Shown piece after piece: positions 9,228 through 19,500 of a stretch of 64,000 nt of DNA; position 1 is the first letter of the stretch; each line of letters opens with the position of its first letter. The translations under genes were made by a program, and so were the position numbers. Below the pieces are notes generated by a model, which was not told where the DNA came from, searched no databases, and saw only the letters and a list, made by a program, of their open reading frames with translations. Source of the stretch: Paraburkholderia sp. Tr-20389. Lineage in GTDB: Bacteria; Pseudomonadota; Gammaproteobacteria; Burkholderiales; Burkholderiaceae. The DNA is taken from the NCBI RefSeq assembly GCF_017104565.1, contig NZ_JAAGPD010000039.1, positions 53,286 through 117,285 on the forward strand, given 5' to 3'.

Positions 9228-10750
9228 AGGTTCGCGCGCAGATTGCAATGGTGCTCAATCTCGACAAATGCATCGGTTGCCATACGTGTTCGGTGACCTG
9301 CAAGAACGTATGGACGAGCCGCGAAGGAATGGAATACGCGTGGTTCAACAACGTCGAGACGAAGCCGGGTATCGGCTATCCGAAGGACTGGGAGAATCAG
9401 GACCGCTGGCACGGCGGATGGAAACGCAAGGCCGACGGCAAGATCGAGCCGCGCCTCGGCAGCAAGTGGCGGCTGCTCGCGCAGATCTTCGCGAATCCGC
9501 ATCTACCCGAGATCGACGACTACTACGAGCCCTTCACGTTCGACTACGCGCATCTGCAGGACGCGGGCGATACGAAGGCGATGCCCGTGGCGCGGCCGCG
9601 CTCGCTGATCAGCGGCGAGCGGCTCGAAAAGATCGAATGGGGGCCGAACTGGGAAGAGATACTCGGCGGCGAATTCGAAAAACGCTCGAAGGACTACAAC
9701 TTCGAGAACGTGCAGAAGGACATCTACGGGCAGTTCGAGAACACCTTCATGATGTATCTGCCGCGGCTGTGCGAGCATTGCCTGAATCCCGCATGCGTCG
9801 CGGCGTGTCCGTCCGGTTCGATCTACAAGCGCGAGGAAGACGGCATCGTGCTGATCGATCAGGACAAGTGCCGTGGCTGGCGCATGTGCGTGTCCGGTTG
9901 CCCATACAAGAAGATCTACTTCAACTGGCACAGCGGCAAGGCGGAGAAATGCATCTTCTGCTATCCGCGTATCGAGGTCGGGCAGCCTACCGTCTGCTCG
10001 GAAACGTGCGTGGGCCGCATCCGCTATCTCGGCGTGATGCTGTATGACGCGGACCGCATCAGCGAAGCGGCGAGCGTCGAGAACGAAGCCGATCTGTACG
10101 AAGCGCAGCTGTCCGTTTTTCTCGACCCGAACGATCCCGAAGTGATCGCGCAGGCCGAGCGCGACGGCGTGCCGGCGGCATGGCTCGACGGCGCGCGCCG
10201 CTCGCCCGTCTACAAGATGGCGATCGACTGGAAAATCGCCTTTCCTCTGCACCCCGAATACCGCACGCTGCCGATGGTCTGGTACGTCCCGCCCCTTTCG
10301 CCCATCAACGCGGCCGCGAATAGCGGCGAACTCGGCATGAACGGCTATTTGCCCGATATCGACTCGCTGCGCATTCCGCTGCGCTATCTCGCGAACCTGC
10401 TGACGGCGGGCAAGGAAGCGCCTGTCAAGCTCGCGCTCGAACGGCTGCTGGCGATGCGCGCGTTCATGCGCGCGCGTCACGTCGATCAGGTCGACGCCCC
10501 CGGCGTGTTGAAGCAGGCGGGACTGAGCGTCGCGCAAGTCGAGGACATGTACCGCTATCTGGCCATTGCGAACTTCGAGGATCGCTTCGTGATTCCGACC
10601 TCGCACCGCGAGTACGCGGAAGACGCATTCGACCTGCGTTCGTCGTGCGGCTTCTCGTTCGGCAACGGCTGTTCGGACGGCCGCTCCGAAGCGAGCCTCT
10701 TCACGACGAAAAAGAGCAACCGCAAGATTCCGATCCGCCAGGAGTTCTGA
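9224..10750 (+). CDS. narH: respiratory nitrate reductase beta subunit
   Basis: A 508-residue electron-transfer subunit carrying four iron-sulfur clusters. Cys groups seen are CIGCHTCSVTC near the N-terminus, CEHCLNPACVAACP, CRGWRMCVSGCP and CIFC...CSETC. The Trp in CRGW replaces a Cys and marks the [3Fe-4S] cluster, as in known NarH. It passes electrons from NarI haems to NarG. Its start overlaps the end of narG and narJ begins one base after its stop. Confidence 0.98.
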   Translation: MKVRAQIAMVLNLDKCIGCHTCSVTCKNVWTSREGMEYAWFNNVETKPGIGYPKDWENQDRWHGGWKRKADGKIEPRLGSKWRLLAQIFANPHLPEIDDYYEPFTFDYAHLQDAGDTKAMPVARPRSLISGERLEKIEWGPNWEEILGGEFEKRSKDYNFENVQKDIYGQFENTFMMYLPRLCEHCLNPACVAACPSGSIYKREEDGIVLIDQDKCRGWRMCVSGCPYKKIYFNWHSGKAEKCIFCYPRIEVGQPTVCSETCVGRIRYLGVMLYDADRISEAASVENEADLYEAQLSVFLDPNDPEVIAQAERDGVPAAWLDGARRSPVYKMAIDWKIAFPLHPEYRTLPMVWYVPPLSPINAAANSGELGMNGYLPDIDSLRIPLRYLANLLTAGKEAPVKLALERLLAMRAFMRARHVDQVDAPGVLKQAGLSVAQVEDMYRYLAIANFEDRFVIPTSHREYAEDAFDLRSSCGFSFGNGCSDGRSEASLFTTKKSNRKIPIRQEF

Positions 10751-10751
10751 C

Positions 10752-11480
10752 ATGGGTTCGCGCGATGCCGTTCCGCCCGGCGCAACGTATGCCGTGCTCG
10801 GCGCCCTGCTGAGTTATCCCGACGCGCCACTGCTCGACGCATTGCCGGAAGCCCGGGAACTGCTGAACGGCGAACGCGGCCTGAGCCGCGACGCCCGCGC
10901 CGGTCTCGACCAGTTCATCGACTACTGCGCGCAGCGCGATCCCATCACGCTGCAGGAGAATTACGTCGCGCTGTTCGATCGCGGACGCGCGACCTCGCTC
11001 TATCTGTTCGAGCACGTGCATGGAGAATCACGCGATCGGGGCCAGGCGATGGTCGATCTGCTGCGCATGTACGACGCGCACGGCCTGCATCTCGCGGCGG
11101 GCGAACTGCCCGATTATCTGCCCGTGTTTCTCGAATACCTGTCGCGCCTGCCAGCATCGGAGGCGCGCTCGCTGCTTGCAGAAACGGGCGAGATTCTGCA
11201 GTCGATCACCACGCAGCTCGCAAAACGCGGCAGTCCGTACAGCTTCGTCGTGGGCGCGCTGTTGCCGCTCGCAGGCGTCGGCAAGGGCGAGAAGCCCGAC
11301 GCGTTGCACGACGACGACGCGCAGCAGGCGCCCACGCCCGCCGATTATCGCGCGCTCGATGCCGCATGGGCCGACGAGCCCGTGCGCTTCGTCGGCGCGT
11401 CGACACCCGCGCAGGCCCCGATCCAGTTCTACGACAGCCGCACGTCACGCACCCCAGGCAAACGGGAGAACAAGTCATGA
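10752..11480 (+). CDS. narJ: nitrate reductase assembly chaperone NarJ
   Basis: A 242-residue member of the TorD/NarJ chaperone family. It binds apo-NarG and is needed for insertion of the molybdenum cofactor and FS0 cluster; it is not part of the final enzyme. Typical features are the helical N-terminal half (LGALLSYPDAPLLDALPEA) and YVALFDRGRATSLYLFEHVHGESRDRGQAM. The C-terminal region is variable and rich in Pro and Asp. A ribosome site (AGGAG) lies inside the end of narH. Its stop overlaps the narI start by ATGA. Confidence 0.95.
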   Translation: MGSRDAVPPGATYAVLGALLSYPDAPLLDALPEARELLNGERGLSRDARAGLDQFIDYCAQRDPITLQENYVALFDRGRATSLYLFEHVHGESRDRGQAMVDLLRMYDAHGLHLAAGELPDYLPVFLEYLSRLPASEARSLLAETGEILQSITTQLAKRGSPYSFVVGALLPLAGVGKGEKPDALHDDDAQQAPTPADYRALDAAWADEPVRFVGASTPAQAPIQFYDSRTSRTPGKRENKS

Positions 11481-12160
11481 GCGACTATTTTCATCAGTTC
11501 GTGTTCGGCATCTATCCGTACATCTGTCTTGCCGTGCTGCTGCTCGGCAGCCTCGTGCGCTTCGATCGCGAGCAGTACACGTGGAAAAGCGATTCGTCGC
11601 AGATGCTGCGGCACGGTGCGCTGCGGCTCGGCAGCAACCTGTTTCACTTCGGCATCCTCGTCGTGGTCGGCGGGCATTTCGTCGGCTTTCTCGCGCCGCA
11701 CTGGCTCGTGTCGCCGTTCCTGTCGGCGTCCATGCATCAGTTGCTCGCGATGGTCGCGGGCGGCGCAGCGGGGGTCGTCGCGATCATCGGCCTGACCATC
11801 CTGATTCACCGGCGGCTCGCCGATGTGCGTATCCGCCGCAACAGCCGCGTCTCCGATATCGCGATCGTGCTGATCCTCTGGGTACAGCTCGCGCTCGGCC
11901 TCGGCACCGTGGTGTTGTCGATGCGTCACATGGACGGCGCGATGTTCGAGCAGCTCACCGACTACGTGAAAGGCGTCGTGACCTTCCAGCCGAATATCGC
12001 GAGCCTGCTGGTGGGCGTGCCGCTCACGTATCAGGTGCACATCGCGCTCGGCTTCACGATCTTCCTGATCACGCCGTTTACGCGGATGGTGCATATCTGG
12101 AGCGGCTTCGCGTCTGTCGCCTATCTGATCCGGCCGTATCAGCTCGTGCGCAAGCGCTAA
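11477..12160 (+). CDS. narI: respiratory nitrate reductase gamma subunit (cytochrome b)
   Basis: A 227-residue membrane protein with five predicted transmembrane helices. It oxidises quinol and holds two b haems. His residues suited as haem ligands lie in the helices (FHFGILVVVGGHFVG; YQVHIALGFTIFL). The start at 11477 gives the standard short N-terminus MSDYFHQFVFGIYPYICL and overlaps the narJ stop. The longer open frame from 11366 runs inside narJ and is not used. Confidence 0.96.
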   Translation: MSDYFHQFVFGIYPYICLAVLLLGSLVRFDREQYTWKSDSSQMLRHGALRLGSNLFHFGILVVVGGHFVGFLAPHWLVSPFLSASMHQLLAMVAGGAAGVVAIIGLTILIHRRLADVRIRRNSRVSDIAIVLILWVQLALGLGTVVLSMRHMDGAMFEQLTDYVKGVVTFQPNIASLLVGVPLTYQVHIALGFTIFLITPFTRMVHIWSGFASVAYLIRPYQLVRKR

Positions 12161-12170
12161 GGAGAGCGCG

Positions 12171-12965
12171 ATGAGCACGATCGAACAGTCTATGGCGCCG
12201 GAACAGGAAAGCGCATTGCGCGTGAACGGCGTCGCCATCGACGCGGCTACCATCGATTCCGAACGCGAACATCACGCCGACGCACCCGATCCGCACGAAG
12301 CTGCACGACATGCACTCGTGATCCGCGAATTGCTGCGGCAGCGCGCGGTCGAGTTGAAGCTGATCGCGGAAGGTGCCCAGTTGGACGACGCATCGCTGGA
12401 TGAATTGCTTGCGAACGAACTGAGCGTGCCGACCGCGACCCGCGCGGACTGCGAGCGCTACTACGACAGTCATCCGACGCGCTTCCGTCGCAACGACATT
12501 GTCTTCGCGAGCCACATCCTGTTCGCCATCACCGAACACGCGCCGCTCGCGCTGATCCGGCAGAAAGCCGAGGCCACGCTGCATGCGATTCTCGCTGCGC
12601 CTGACGCCTTCGAAAGCACTGCGCGCGAAGTATCGAACTGCCCTTCCGCAGGCGTCGGCGGCAGTCTTGGACAGTTGCTGCGCGGCGACAGCGTACCCGA
12701 GTTCGAACGCGCCGTATTCGATGTGCAGGATACAGGCCTGCTGCCGAGGCTCGTCAACACGCGCTTCGGTTTTCACATCGTTCGTATCGAGCGGCGCGTC
12801 GACGGCGAGCCGTTGCCGTTTGAAACGGTCGAAGCCGATATCGCGCGCTTTCTCGGCGAACGTGTCCGCCACAAAGCGATCCAGCAGTACGTGACCGTAC
12901 TCGCATCGCGTGCGCGAATCGAAGGCGCGCACCTCGGCGAGACCAGCGGGCCACTGCTTCAATAA
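12171..12965 (+). CDS. parvulin-type peptidyl-prolyl isomerase of the nar operon
   Basis: A 264-residue protein with a C-terminal rotamase (PpiC/parvulin) domain (FASHILFAI..., SAGVGGSLGQLLRGDSVPEFERAVF..., TRFGFHIVRIERRVDGEPLPF). A helical N-terminal region precedes it. There is no signal peptide, so it should act in the cytoplasm. It lies 10 bases after narI with its own GGAG site. Parvulin genes of this kind accompany narGHJI in several betaproteobacteria, and a folding role for the nitrate reductase is a fair inference. It resembles NifM-type isomerases in layout. Confidence 0.87.
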   Translation: MSTIEQSMAPEQESALRVNGVAIDAATIDSEREHHADAPDPHEAARHALVIRELLRQRAVELKLIAEGAQLDDASLDELLANELSVPTATRADCERYYDSHPTRFRRNDIVFASHILFAITEHAPLALIRQKAEATLHAILAAPDAFESTAREVSNCPSAGVGGSLGQLLRGDSVPEFERAVFDVQDTGLLPRLVNTRFGFHIVRIERRVDGEPLPFETVEADIARFLGERVRHKAIQQYVTVLASRARIEGAHLGETSGPLLQ

Positions 12966-12979
12966 GCGAGGTGACACCC

Positions 12980-14242
12980 ATGAGCACACACAGCGGTATG
13001 AACAAGCTCGGCAGTTCACGCGCCGTCGGCTTGCAGGCATGGTCCGTGTTGCTGTCGAGCACGCTGGCGTTTCTGGTCTGCTTCGTGGTCTGGATGATGT
13101 TTGGCGTGCTCGGCGTGCAACTGCGCGAAGACCTGCACCTCAACAGCACGCAATTCGGCCTGCTGACGTCGACGCCCGTGCTGACGGGCGCGCTGATGCG
13201 CTTGCCGCTCGGCGCATGGACAGACCGCTTCGGCGGACGCATCGTGATGACGGTGCTGCTGGTGGTCTGCGCGATACCCGTCTATATCGTCAGCTACGCG
13301 ACAGCGTTGTGGCAGTTTCTGCTGATCGGGCTTTTTCTCGGTTGTGTCGGGGCATCGTTCGCGGTCGGCACGCCTTACGTCGCGCGCTTCTTTCCGGCGG
13401 AGCGGCGCGGCTTCGCGATGGGCTTTTTCGGCGCAGGAACGGCGGGCGCAGCCGTCAATCTGTTCGTCACGCCGTCCTTGCAGGCTGCGTATGGATGGCG
13501 CTTCGTGCCGCGCGTCTATGCCGTCGCGCTGCTCGTCACCGCGCTGATTTTCTGGTTCGCGTCGGCGCGCGATCCCGGCGCGGGCAAGGCGCAGGGCTCA
13601 TTGCTCGACTCATTCAAGGTGCTGCGCAATCCAAACGTATGGCGGTTGTGCCAGTACTACTCGATCACGTTCGGCGGCTTTACGGCGCTGTCGTTGTGGA
13701 TACCGCAGTATCTGAAGGCCGAATACGGCATGTCGCTCGTGATGGCGTCCGCGTTCGCAGCGGGCTTCTCACTGCCGGGTTCTGTCCTGCGCGCAGTAGG
13801 CGGCGGACTCGCGGACCGCTTCGGCGCACACAGCGTGACATGGTGGGGACTGTGGGTGGCGTGGATCTGTCTGTTCCTGCTGTCGTATCCGTCGACCGAT
13901 TTCGTGATTCACACCATCGACGGCACGAGGACGCTGCACATCGAGGTCACGCTCGCCGTATTCGTGCTGCTGACGTTCCTGCTCGGCGCGGTGTTCGCCT
14001 TCGGCATGGCGTCGACGTTCAAGTACGTGGCCGACGACTTCCCCGACAACATGGGCGTCGTGACGGGCATCGTCGGCCTTGCGGGCGGGCTGGGCGGCTT
14101 TCTGCTGCCGATCCTGTTCGGCATCCTGCTCGACTTCTTCAAGATCCGCTCGACGTGCTTCATGTTTCTCTACGGCATCGTGTGGGTCTCGCTGATCCTG
14201 ATCTATCTGTCAGAAGTGAAACGCACGCCTGTGACGGGGTAA
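12980..14242 (+). CDS. narK: nitrate/nitrite transporter (NarK family, MFS)
   Basis: A 420-residue major facilitator protein with 12 predicted membrane helices. It shows the NNP-family signatures GFFGAGTAGAAVN and GIVGLAGGLGGFLLP, typical of nitrate/nitrite porters. A conserved Arg in TGALMRLPLGAWTDRFGGR fits the substrate site. It is the last gene of the nar operon and would bring nitrate in or export nitrite. The ATG at 12980 is chosen because GCGAGG lies eight bases upstream; an in-frame GTG at 12971 is the alternative. Confidence 0.92.
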   Translation: MSTHSGMNKLGSSRAVGLQAWSVLLSSTLAFLVCFVVWMMFGVLGVQLREDLHLNSTQFGLLTSTPVLTGALMRLPLGAWTDRFGGRIVMTVLLVVCAIPVYIVSYATALWQFLLIGLFLGCVGASFAVGTPYVARFFPAERRGFAMGFFGAGTAGAAVNLFVTPSLQAAYGWRFVPRVYAVALLVTALIFWFASARDPGAGKAQGSLLDSFKVLRNPNVWRLCQYYSITFGGFTALSLWIPQYLKAEYGMSLVMASAFAAGFSLPGSVLRAVGGGLADRFGAHSVTWWGLWVAWICLFLLSYPSTDFVIHTIDGTRTLHIEVTLAVFVLLTFLLGAVFAFGMASTFKYVADDFPDNMGVVTGIVGLAGGLGGFLLPILFGILLDFFKIRSTCFMFLYGIVWVSLILIYLSEVKRTPVTG

Positions 14243-14250
14243 GCCCCGCT

Positions 14251-14291
14251 GCGTGACGAGGTGCATGCGCAGATTCAAGCACCCGTCACGC
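14251..14291. terminator. shared hairpin between narK and the LysR gene
   Basis: Inverted repeat GCGTGACG-a-GGTGC / GCACC-CGTCACGC, a 13-bp stem with one bulge. It lies between the convergent narK and lysR genes and runs a few bases into the 3' end of the latter. There is no clear T tract, so it may act as a two-way but Rho-assisted end. Confidence 0.5.
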
Positions 14292-15209
14292 ATCGTCCGC
14301 ATGCGGCGGCAAGTACTCCATGTTCGCCTCTTCATACAGCCGATAGATCAGCTCCAGCATTTGCGTGAGATCTTCGGATTCGTCGAGCATGCGCATGCTC
14401 ATGATGATGGGTGACACGAGGTTCGAATCGTCGAGTTCCTTGTAGCTGACATCGTCGCGCTTGAGTCCGTACACGCTGCTCGGCACGACGGATATCCCCT
14501 CGCCCGCCGCCACCAGTCCCAGCGCGATCTGCAATTCGCGCGTCTCGTAGATATGCGCCGGCTCAAGCCCTCGATCGCGGAAGGCGGCCAGCACCTGATC
14601 CGCGTAACTCGGACGCGGTGCCTTCGGAAAGATGATCAGCGTTTCGTTGATCAGATCGTGCAGCGACAACACCGGCTTCAGGTCCGCCAGCGGATGCCCG
14701 AACGGCAGCGCGACGATCATGCGCTCCTCGCGCAACACGATGCGCCTGATGCTCGGATCTTCATGACGGATGCGCCCAAAGCCCACGTCGATCGTGCCTT
14801 CTTTCAACGCCTTGATCTGGTCCATCGTCGACATTTCGAGCAGCGTCAGCTCGACGGCATGGTGCTCGGTGCGAAAGCGCCGGATGATCTTCGGCAGCAT
14901 GCCGTACAGCGTCGAGCCGACGAATCCCACCGACAGACTGCGCTCGATCTTGCCGACACGTCGGGTCATCGATTCGAGTTCTGCCGTCTGCGCGAGCAAC
15001 TGCACTGCGTGCGAGTAAAAGAAGCGCCCCGTGTCCGTCAATTCGACCGGCCGTGAATTGCGCACGAACAGTTGCACGCCAAGCAGATCTTCGAGTTGCT
15101 GCATCTGGCGGCTGAGCGGCGGCTGCGCGATATGCAGCCTTTGCGCGGCGCGCGTGAAGTTGCGCTCCTCGGCCACCGCGACGAAATAACGGAGATGGCG
15201 CAACTCCAT
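14286..15209 (-). CDS. benM: LysR-family regulator of the ben operon (BenM/CatM-like)
   Basis: A 307-residue LysR-type regulator. The N-terminus MELRHLRYFVAVAEERNFTR plus AAQRLHIAQPPLSRQMQQLE is the winged-helix domain in the form typical of the BenM/CatM/CatR/CbnR group; the rest is the periplasmic-binding-like effector domain. The start at 15209 gives the standard family N-terminus. It is divergent from benA with 158 bases between them that hold ATAC-N7-GTAT-like sites. In Acinetobacter the homologue responds to benzoate and cis,cis-muconate; the same effectors here are an inference. The symbol is given by analogy. Confidence 0.82.
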   Translation of the reverse strand: MELRHLRYFVAVAEERNFTRAAQRLHIAQPPLSRQMQQLEDLLGVQLFVRNSRPVELTDTGRFFYSHAVQLLAQTAELESMTRRVGKIERSLSVGFVGSTLYGMLPKIIRRFRTEHHAVELTLLEMSTMDQIKALKEGTIDVGFGRIRHEDPSIRRIVLREERMIVALPFGHPLADLKPVLSLHDLINETLIIFPKAPRPSYADQVLAAFRDRGLEPAHIYETRELQIALGLVAAGEGISVVPSSVYGLKRDDVSYKELDDSNLVSPIIMSMRMLDESEDLTQMLELIYRLYEEANMEYLPPHADDA

Positions 15210-15213
15210 GACG

Positions 15214-15323
15214 ATACCCCTTGGATATTGAACTGATACTAAATCAGTGTTGGACGGGCCGTACGTGCGCCAACTACTCTTCACTCAACCGCAGCGCCCT
15301 CACAAATTATACCTTTCGGGTAG
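15214..15323. promoter_or_regulatory. benM-benA intergenic operator with three ATAC-N7-GTAT-like sites
   Basis: Three matches to the BenM/CatM consensus ATAC-N7-GTAT occur in the divergent region. They are ATAC-N7-ATAT at 15214-15228, ATAC-N7-GTGT at 15236-15250 and ATAC-N7-GTAG at 15309-15323. The first two are 22 bases apart, as in tandem recognition and activation sites of LysR regulators; the third lies nearer the benA start. Each keeps the left half and three of four right-half bases. Confidence 0.5.
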
Positions 15324-15367
15324 CAACCAGACGACGGGCGCGCGCAGACATCGAAAGGAGACATCCG

Positions 15368-16735
15368 ATGATCCCCATCTACCCGGACCGCAGTCCGACA
15401 CTCAAGCACATCGACGATTATCTGGTCGAAGACACCGCACGCGGCGACTATCGCCTGCACCGCAGCGCCTTCACCGACGAAGCGCTGTTCGAGCTTGAAA
15501 TGCAGCACATTTTCGAAGGCAACTGGATCTATCTCGCACACGAAAGCCAGATTCCGGCCAACAACGATTACTTCACGACGACGATGGGCCGTCAGCCCGT
15601 CGTCATCACGCGCAACCGTCAGGGCGAACTGAGCGCGCTCGTCAATTCGTGCACGCATCGCGGCGCCATGCTGTGCCGCCACAAGCGCGGCAACAAGGCG
15701 ACCTTCACGTGCCCGTTTCACGGCTGGACCTTCAACAACAGCGGCAAACTGCTGAAAGTGAAAGACCCTGCCGATGCGGGTTATCCCGAATGCTTCAATC
15801 ACGAGGGCTCGCATGATCTGAAGAAAGTCGCGCGTTTCGAAAGCTATCGCGGCTTTCTGTTCGGCAGCCTGAATCCCGACGTGAAGCCGCTCACCGAGTT
15901 TCTCGGCGAGGCCGCACGCATCATCGACATGATCGTCGACCAGTCGGAGCAAGGTCTCGAAGTGCTGCGCGGTTCGTCGACCTATACGTATGAAGGCAAC
16001 TGGAAGCTGACGGCGGAAAACGGCGCGGACGGTTATCACGTGTCGGCCGTGCACTGGAACTACGCGGCGACCACGAACCAGCGCAAGGAAAAGAACGCCG
16101 CAGAAGACAAGATCCGCGCGATGGATGCGGGCGGCTGGGGCCGTCAGGGCGGCGGCTTCTATGCATTCGAGCACGGCCATATGCTGCTGTGGTCGCGCTG
16201 GGCGAACCCGGAAGACCGCCCGAACTTCAATCGCCGCGATGAATTCGCCGCGCGCTGCGGCGGCGAAACGGCGGACTGGATGATCCAGAACTCGCGCAAT
16301 CTCTGCCTCTATCCGAACGTGTATCTGATGGATCAGTTCGGCTCGCAGATTCGCGTGCTGAAGCCGCTGTCCGTCAACAAGACGGAAGTGACGATCTACT
16401 GCATCGCACCCAAGGGCGAATCCGACGACGCGCGCGCTCGCCGCATCCGCCAGTACGAAGACTTCTTCAACGTGAGCGGCATGGCGACGCCCGACGATCT
16501 CGAAGAATTCCGCGCGTGCCAGCAAGGCTATGCGGCGCGTTCCGTCGAATGGAACGACATGTGCCGCGGCTCGACGCACTGGATCGAAGGTGCGGACGAA
16601 GGCGCGAAGAAGATCGGTCTCAAGCCGCTGCTCTCCGGTGTGAAGACGGAAGACGAAGGCCTGTACACGATCCAGCACCGCTACTGGGTCGAAACGATCC
16701 GCGATGCCCTCGTGAAGGAAAGGAGCGCAGCATGA
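15368..16735 (+). CDS. benA: benzoate 1,2-dioxygenase large subunit
   Basis: A 455-residue Rieske non-haem iron oxygenase alpha subunit. It converts benzoate with O2 and NADH-derived electrons to the cis-diol carboxylate. The Rieske ligands are Cys95-Thr-His97 and Cys115-Pro-Phe-His118. The mononuclear iron site is Asp220, His223 and His228 ([11 protein letters not shown]). AAGGAGACATCCG precedes the ATG at 15368. Its stop overlaps the benB start by ATGA. Substituted benzoates or anthranilate are possible substrates, but the benD neighbour favours benzoate. Confidence 0.94.
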   Translation: MIPIYPDRSPTLKHIDDYLVEDTARGDYRLHRSAFTDEALFELEMQHIFEGNWIYLAHESQIPANNDYFTTTMGRQPVVITRNRQGELSALVNSCTHRGAMLCRHKRGNKATFTCPFHGWTFNNSGKLLKVKDPADAGYPECFNHEGSHDLKKVARFESYRGFLFGSLNPDVKPLTEFLGEAARIIDMIVDQSEQGLEVLRGSSTYTYEGNWKLTAENGADGYHVSAVHWNYAATTNQRKEKNAAEDKIRAMDAGGWGRQGGGFYAFEHGHMLLWSRWANPEDRPNFNRRDEFAARCGGETADWMIQNSRNLCLYPNVYLMDQFGSQIRVLKPLSVNKTEVTIYCIAPKGESDDARARRIRQYEDFFNVSGMATPDDLEEFRACQQGYAARSVEWNDMCRGSTHWIEGADEGAKKIGLKPLLSGVKTEDEGLYTIQHRYWVETIRDALVKERSAA

Positions 16736-17235
16736 GCACGATTGCCACGCCGCCGACGCTCGCGGACATCCAGGCGTTTCTCTATCGCGAAGCGCGTTTG
16801 CTCGATGACGAGCAATGGGATGAATGGCTCGACCTGTATCACCCGGACGCCGTCTTCTGGATGCCGTCGTGGGACGACACAGATCAACTGATCACGGACC
16901 CGCAGCGCGAGATTTCGCTGATCTATTACCCGAGCCGTCAGGGCCTCGAAGACCGCGTGTTCCGCATCAAGACCGAGCGGTCGAGCGCGACGATTCCCGA
17001 TACGCGCACGAGCCACAACCTCAGCAACGTAGAACTCGAACAGCACGACGATGGCGTCTGCACCGTTCGCTTCAACTGGCACACGCTCAGCCATCGCTAC
17101 AAGACCAATTACAGCTACTTCGGCATGTCGCGCTACGTGATCGATTTCAACGGCGAGTCGCCGCGCATCCTGAACAAGTACGTCGTATTGAAGAACGACT
17201 ACATCAATCAGGTCATCGACATCTATCACATCTGA
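16732..17235 (+). CDS. benB: benzoate 1,2-dioxygenase small subunit
   Basis: A 167-residue beta subunit of the ring-hydroxylating dioxygenase, with the NTF2-like cone fold. Typical stretches are [19 protein letters not shown] and [12 protein letters not shown], then [16 protein letters not shown] at the end. It has no cofactor and builds the alpha3beta3 hexamer with BenA. The start overlaps the benA stop, so translation is probably coupled. Confidence 0.94.
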   Translation: MSTIATPPTLADIQAFLYREARLLDDEQWDEWLDLYHPDAVFWMPSWDDTDQLITDPQREISLIYYPSRQGLEDRVFRIKTERSSATIPDTRTSHNLSNVELEQHDDGVCTVRFNWHTLSHRYKTNYSYFGMSRYVIDFNGESPRILNKYVVLKNDYINQVIDIYHI

Positions 17236-18303
<1,068 letters not shown>

Positions 18304-18308
18304 CCATC

Positions 18309-19088
18309 ATGAATCAACGCTTCAAAGGAAAAGTCGTCGTCGTGACGGGCGCGGCACAAGGCATCGGACGCGGCGTCGCACTGACGGCCGCGCGGGAAGG
18401 CGCCACCGTCGTGTTGTGCGACCGTTCGGATTTCGTGCATGAAGTCGCGGCAGAAATCTCTGCGCCGGGCGCACGCTGCATTGCCGTGATCGCCGATCTG
18501 GAAACGTATGCGGGCGCGTGCAAGCTGACGGAAGCCGCACTCGGCGCATTCGGCCGCATCGACGTGCTGATCAACAACGTCGGCGGAACGATCTGGGCGA
18601 AGCCTTATCAGGAATACGAGGAAGCGCAGATCGAAGCCGAAGTGCGCCGCTCGCTGTTTCCGACGCTATGGTGCTGCCGCGCCGTGCTGCCCGCGATGAT
18701 CGAGCGGCAGGCGGGTGCGATCGTCAACGTGTCGTCGATCGCGACCCGCAGCATCTATCGCGTGCCGTACGCGGCGTCGAAAGGCGGCGTGAATGCATTG
18801 ACGGCCAGCCTCGCATTCGAACATGCCGCCGACGGCATCCGCGTCAACGCGGTCGCCACGGGCGGCACGGAAGCGCCGCCGCGACGCGTGCCGCGCAACG
18901 CGCAACAGCAGACGGAACAGGAAGCGATCTGGTATCAGGGCATCGTCGACCAGACCAGGGCAAGCAGCCTGATGCATCGTTACGGCACGATCGAAGAACA
19001 GGTCGGCGCGATTCTCTTTCTCGCTTCGGACGACGCGTCATACATCACGGGCACCGTATTGCCCGTGGGCGGCGGCGATCAGGGCTGA
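18309..19088 (+). CDS. benD: 1,6-dihydroxycyclohexa-2,4-diene-1-carboxylate dehydrogenase
   Basis: A 259-residue short-chain dehydrogenase. It oxidises and decarboxylates the benzoate cis-diol to catechol with NAD+. Visible motifs are TGAAQGIG (nucleotide binding, residues 13-20), the NNVGG segment, the active Ser in NVSSIA, and YAASK with the catalytic Tyr and Lys. It starts five bases after benC without a clear ribosome site of its own, so it probably depends on coupling. No catechol pathway genes (catA, catB, catC) follow in this window. Confidence 0.92.
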   Translation: MNQRFKGKVVVVTGAAQGIGRGVALTAAREGATVVLCDRSDFVHEVAAEISAPGARCIAVIADLETYAGACKLTEAALGAFGRIDVLINNVGGTIWAKPYQEYEEAQIEAEVRRSLFPTLWCCRAVLPAMIERQAGAIVNVSSIATRSIYRVPYAASKGGVNALTASLAFEHAADGIRVNAVATGGTEAPPRRVPRNAQQQTEQEAIWYQGIVDQTRASSLMHRYGTIEEQVGAILFLASDDASYITGTVLPVGGGDQG

Positions 19089-19110
19089 CTCACACGCAAA
19101 AGACCGGCGA

Positions 19111-19137
19111 AAAAAAACGCGGCTGGAAAGCCGCGTT
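19111..19137. terminator. hairpin ending the ben operon
   Basis: Perfect 9-bp stem AACGCGGCT-GGAA-AGCCGCGTT at 19116-19137, 28 bases after benD. A run of seven A residues precedes it on the plus strand, so the T tract is on the minus strand. On the plus strand the stem is followed only by TTCAAAG, so plus-strand termination may be partial. Confidence 0.6.
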
Positions 19138-19412
19138 CAAAGCGTGTTTGTCTGCTGCGTGCAGACTGGATGAAACGCGGGCGATTTTAAAGCATCGCGT
19201 GAAACGATAAAGCCCGCAACAGGCAATTCATTATCGTGGTTTCCGCAATATTCCCGATCGCACGATTATGCGGGGAAATAACGGCGATAAAGCCACTCGG
19301 CTTTCGCATCTCCAGCACAATCCGCGCTCTCGCGCCCACAGAACAAGCGGCGCGGAAATACTGTTTGTATCAAGCCGCAATAATCGCGGCATCGCGTGTT
19401 GTGAATTTCACT

Positions 19413-19435
19413 AACGCCTTATTTTGGCGTTTTTA
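19413..19435 (+). terminator. terminator-like hairpin in the porin upstream region
   Basis: Stem AACGCC / GGCGTT with a 7-base AT loop, followed by a T run, 66 bases before the porin start codon. It could end a short transcript from the AT-rich region or attenuate the porin messenger. Confidence 0.45.
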
Positions 19436-19500
19436 CATTTCCTGTGTGCGCCTTTAGGCTCTCGTCACTCACGAATTACCACACGCAGGAGAATAGAAAA

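Larger units (their letters stand above)
19089..19500 (+). other. benD-porin intergenic region, AT-rich
   Basis: 412 bases without a convincing gene. They contain two hairpins (listed separately at 19111 and 19413) and a stretch with much lower GC than its surroundings. The 73-codon open frame at 19236-19457 has atypical codon use and no ribosome site. The region should hold the porin promoter and possibly a small RNA ending at the second hairpin. Confidence 0.5.

Noticed and set aside
19236-19457. 73-codon frame upstream of the porin
   Set aside because: No ribosome site, atypical composition, and it overlaps the hairpin and probable promoter region.
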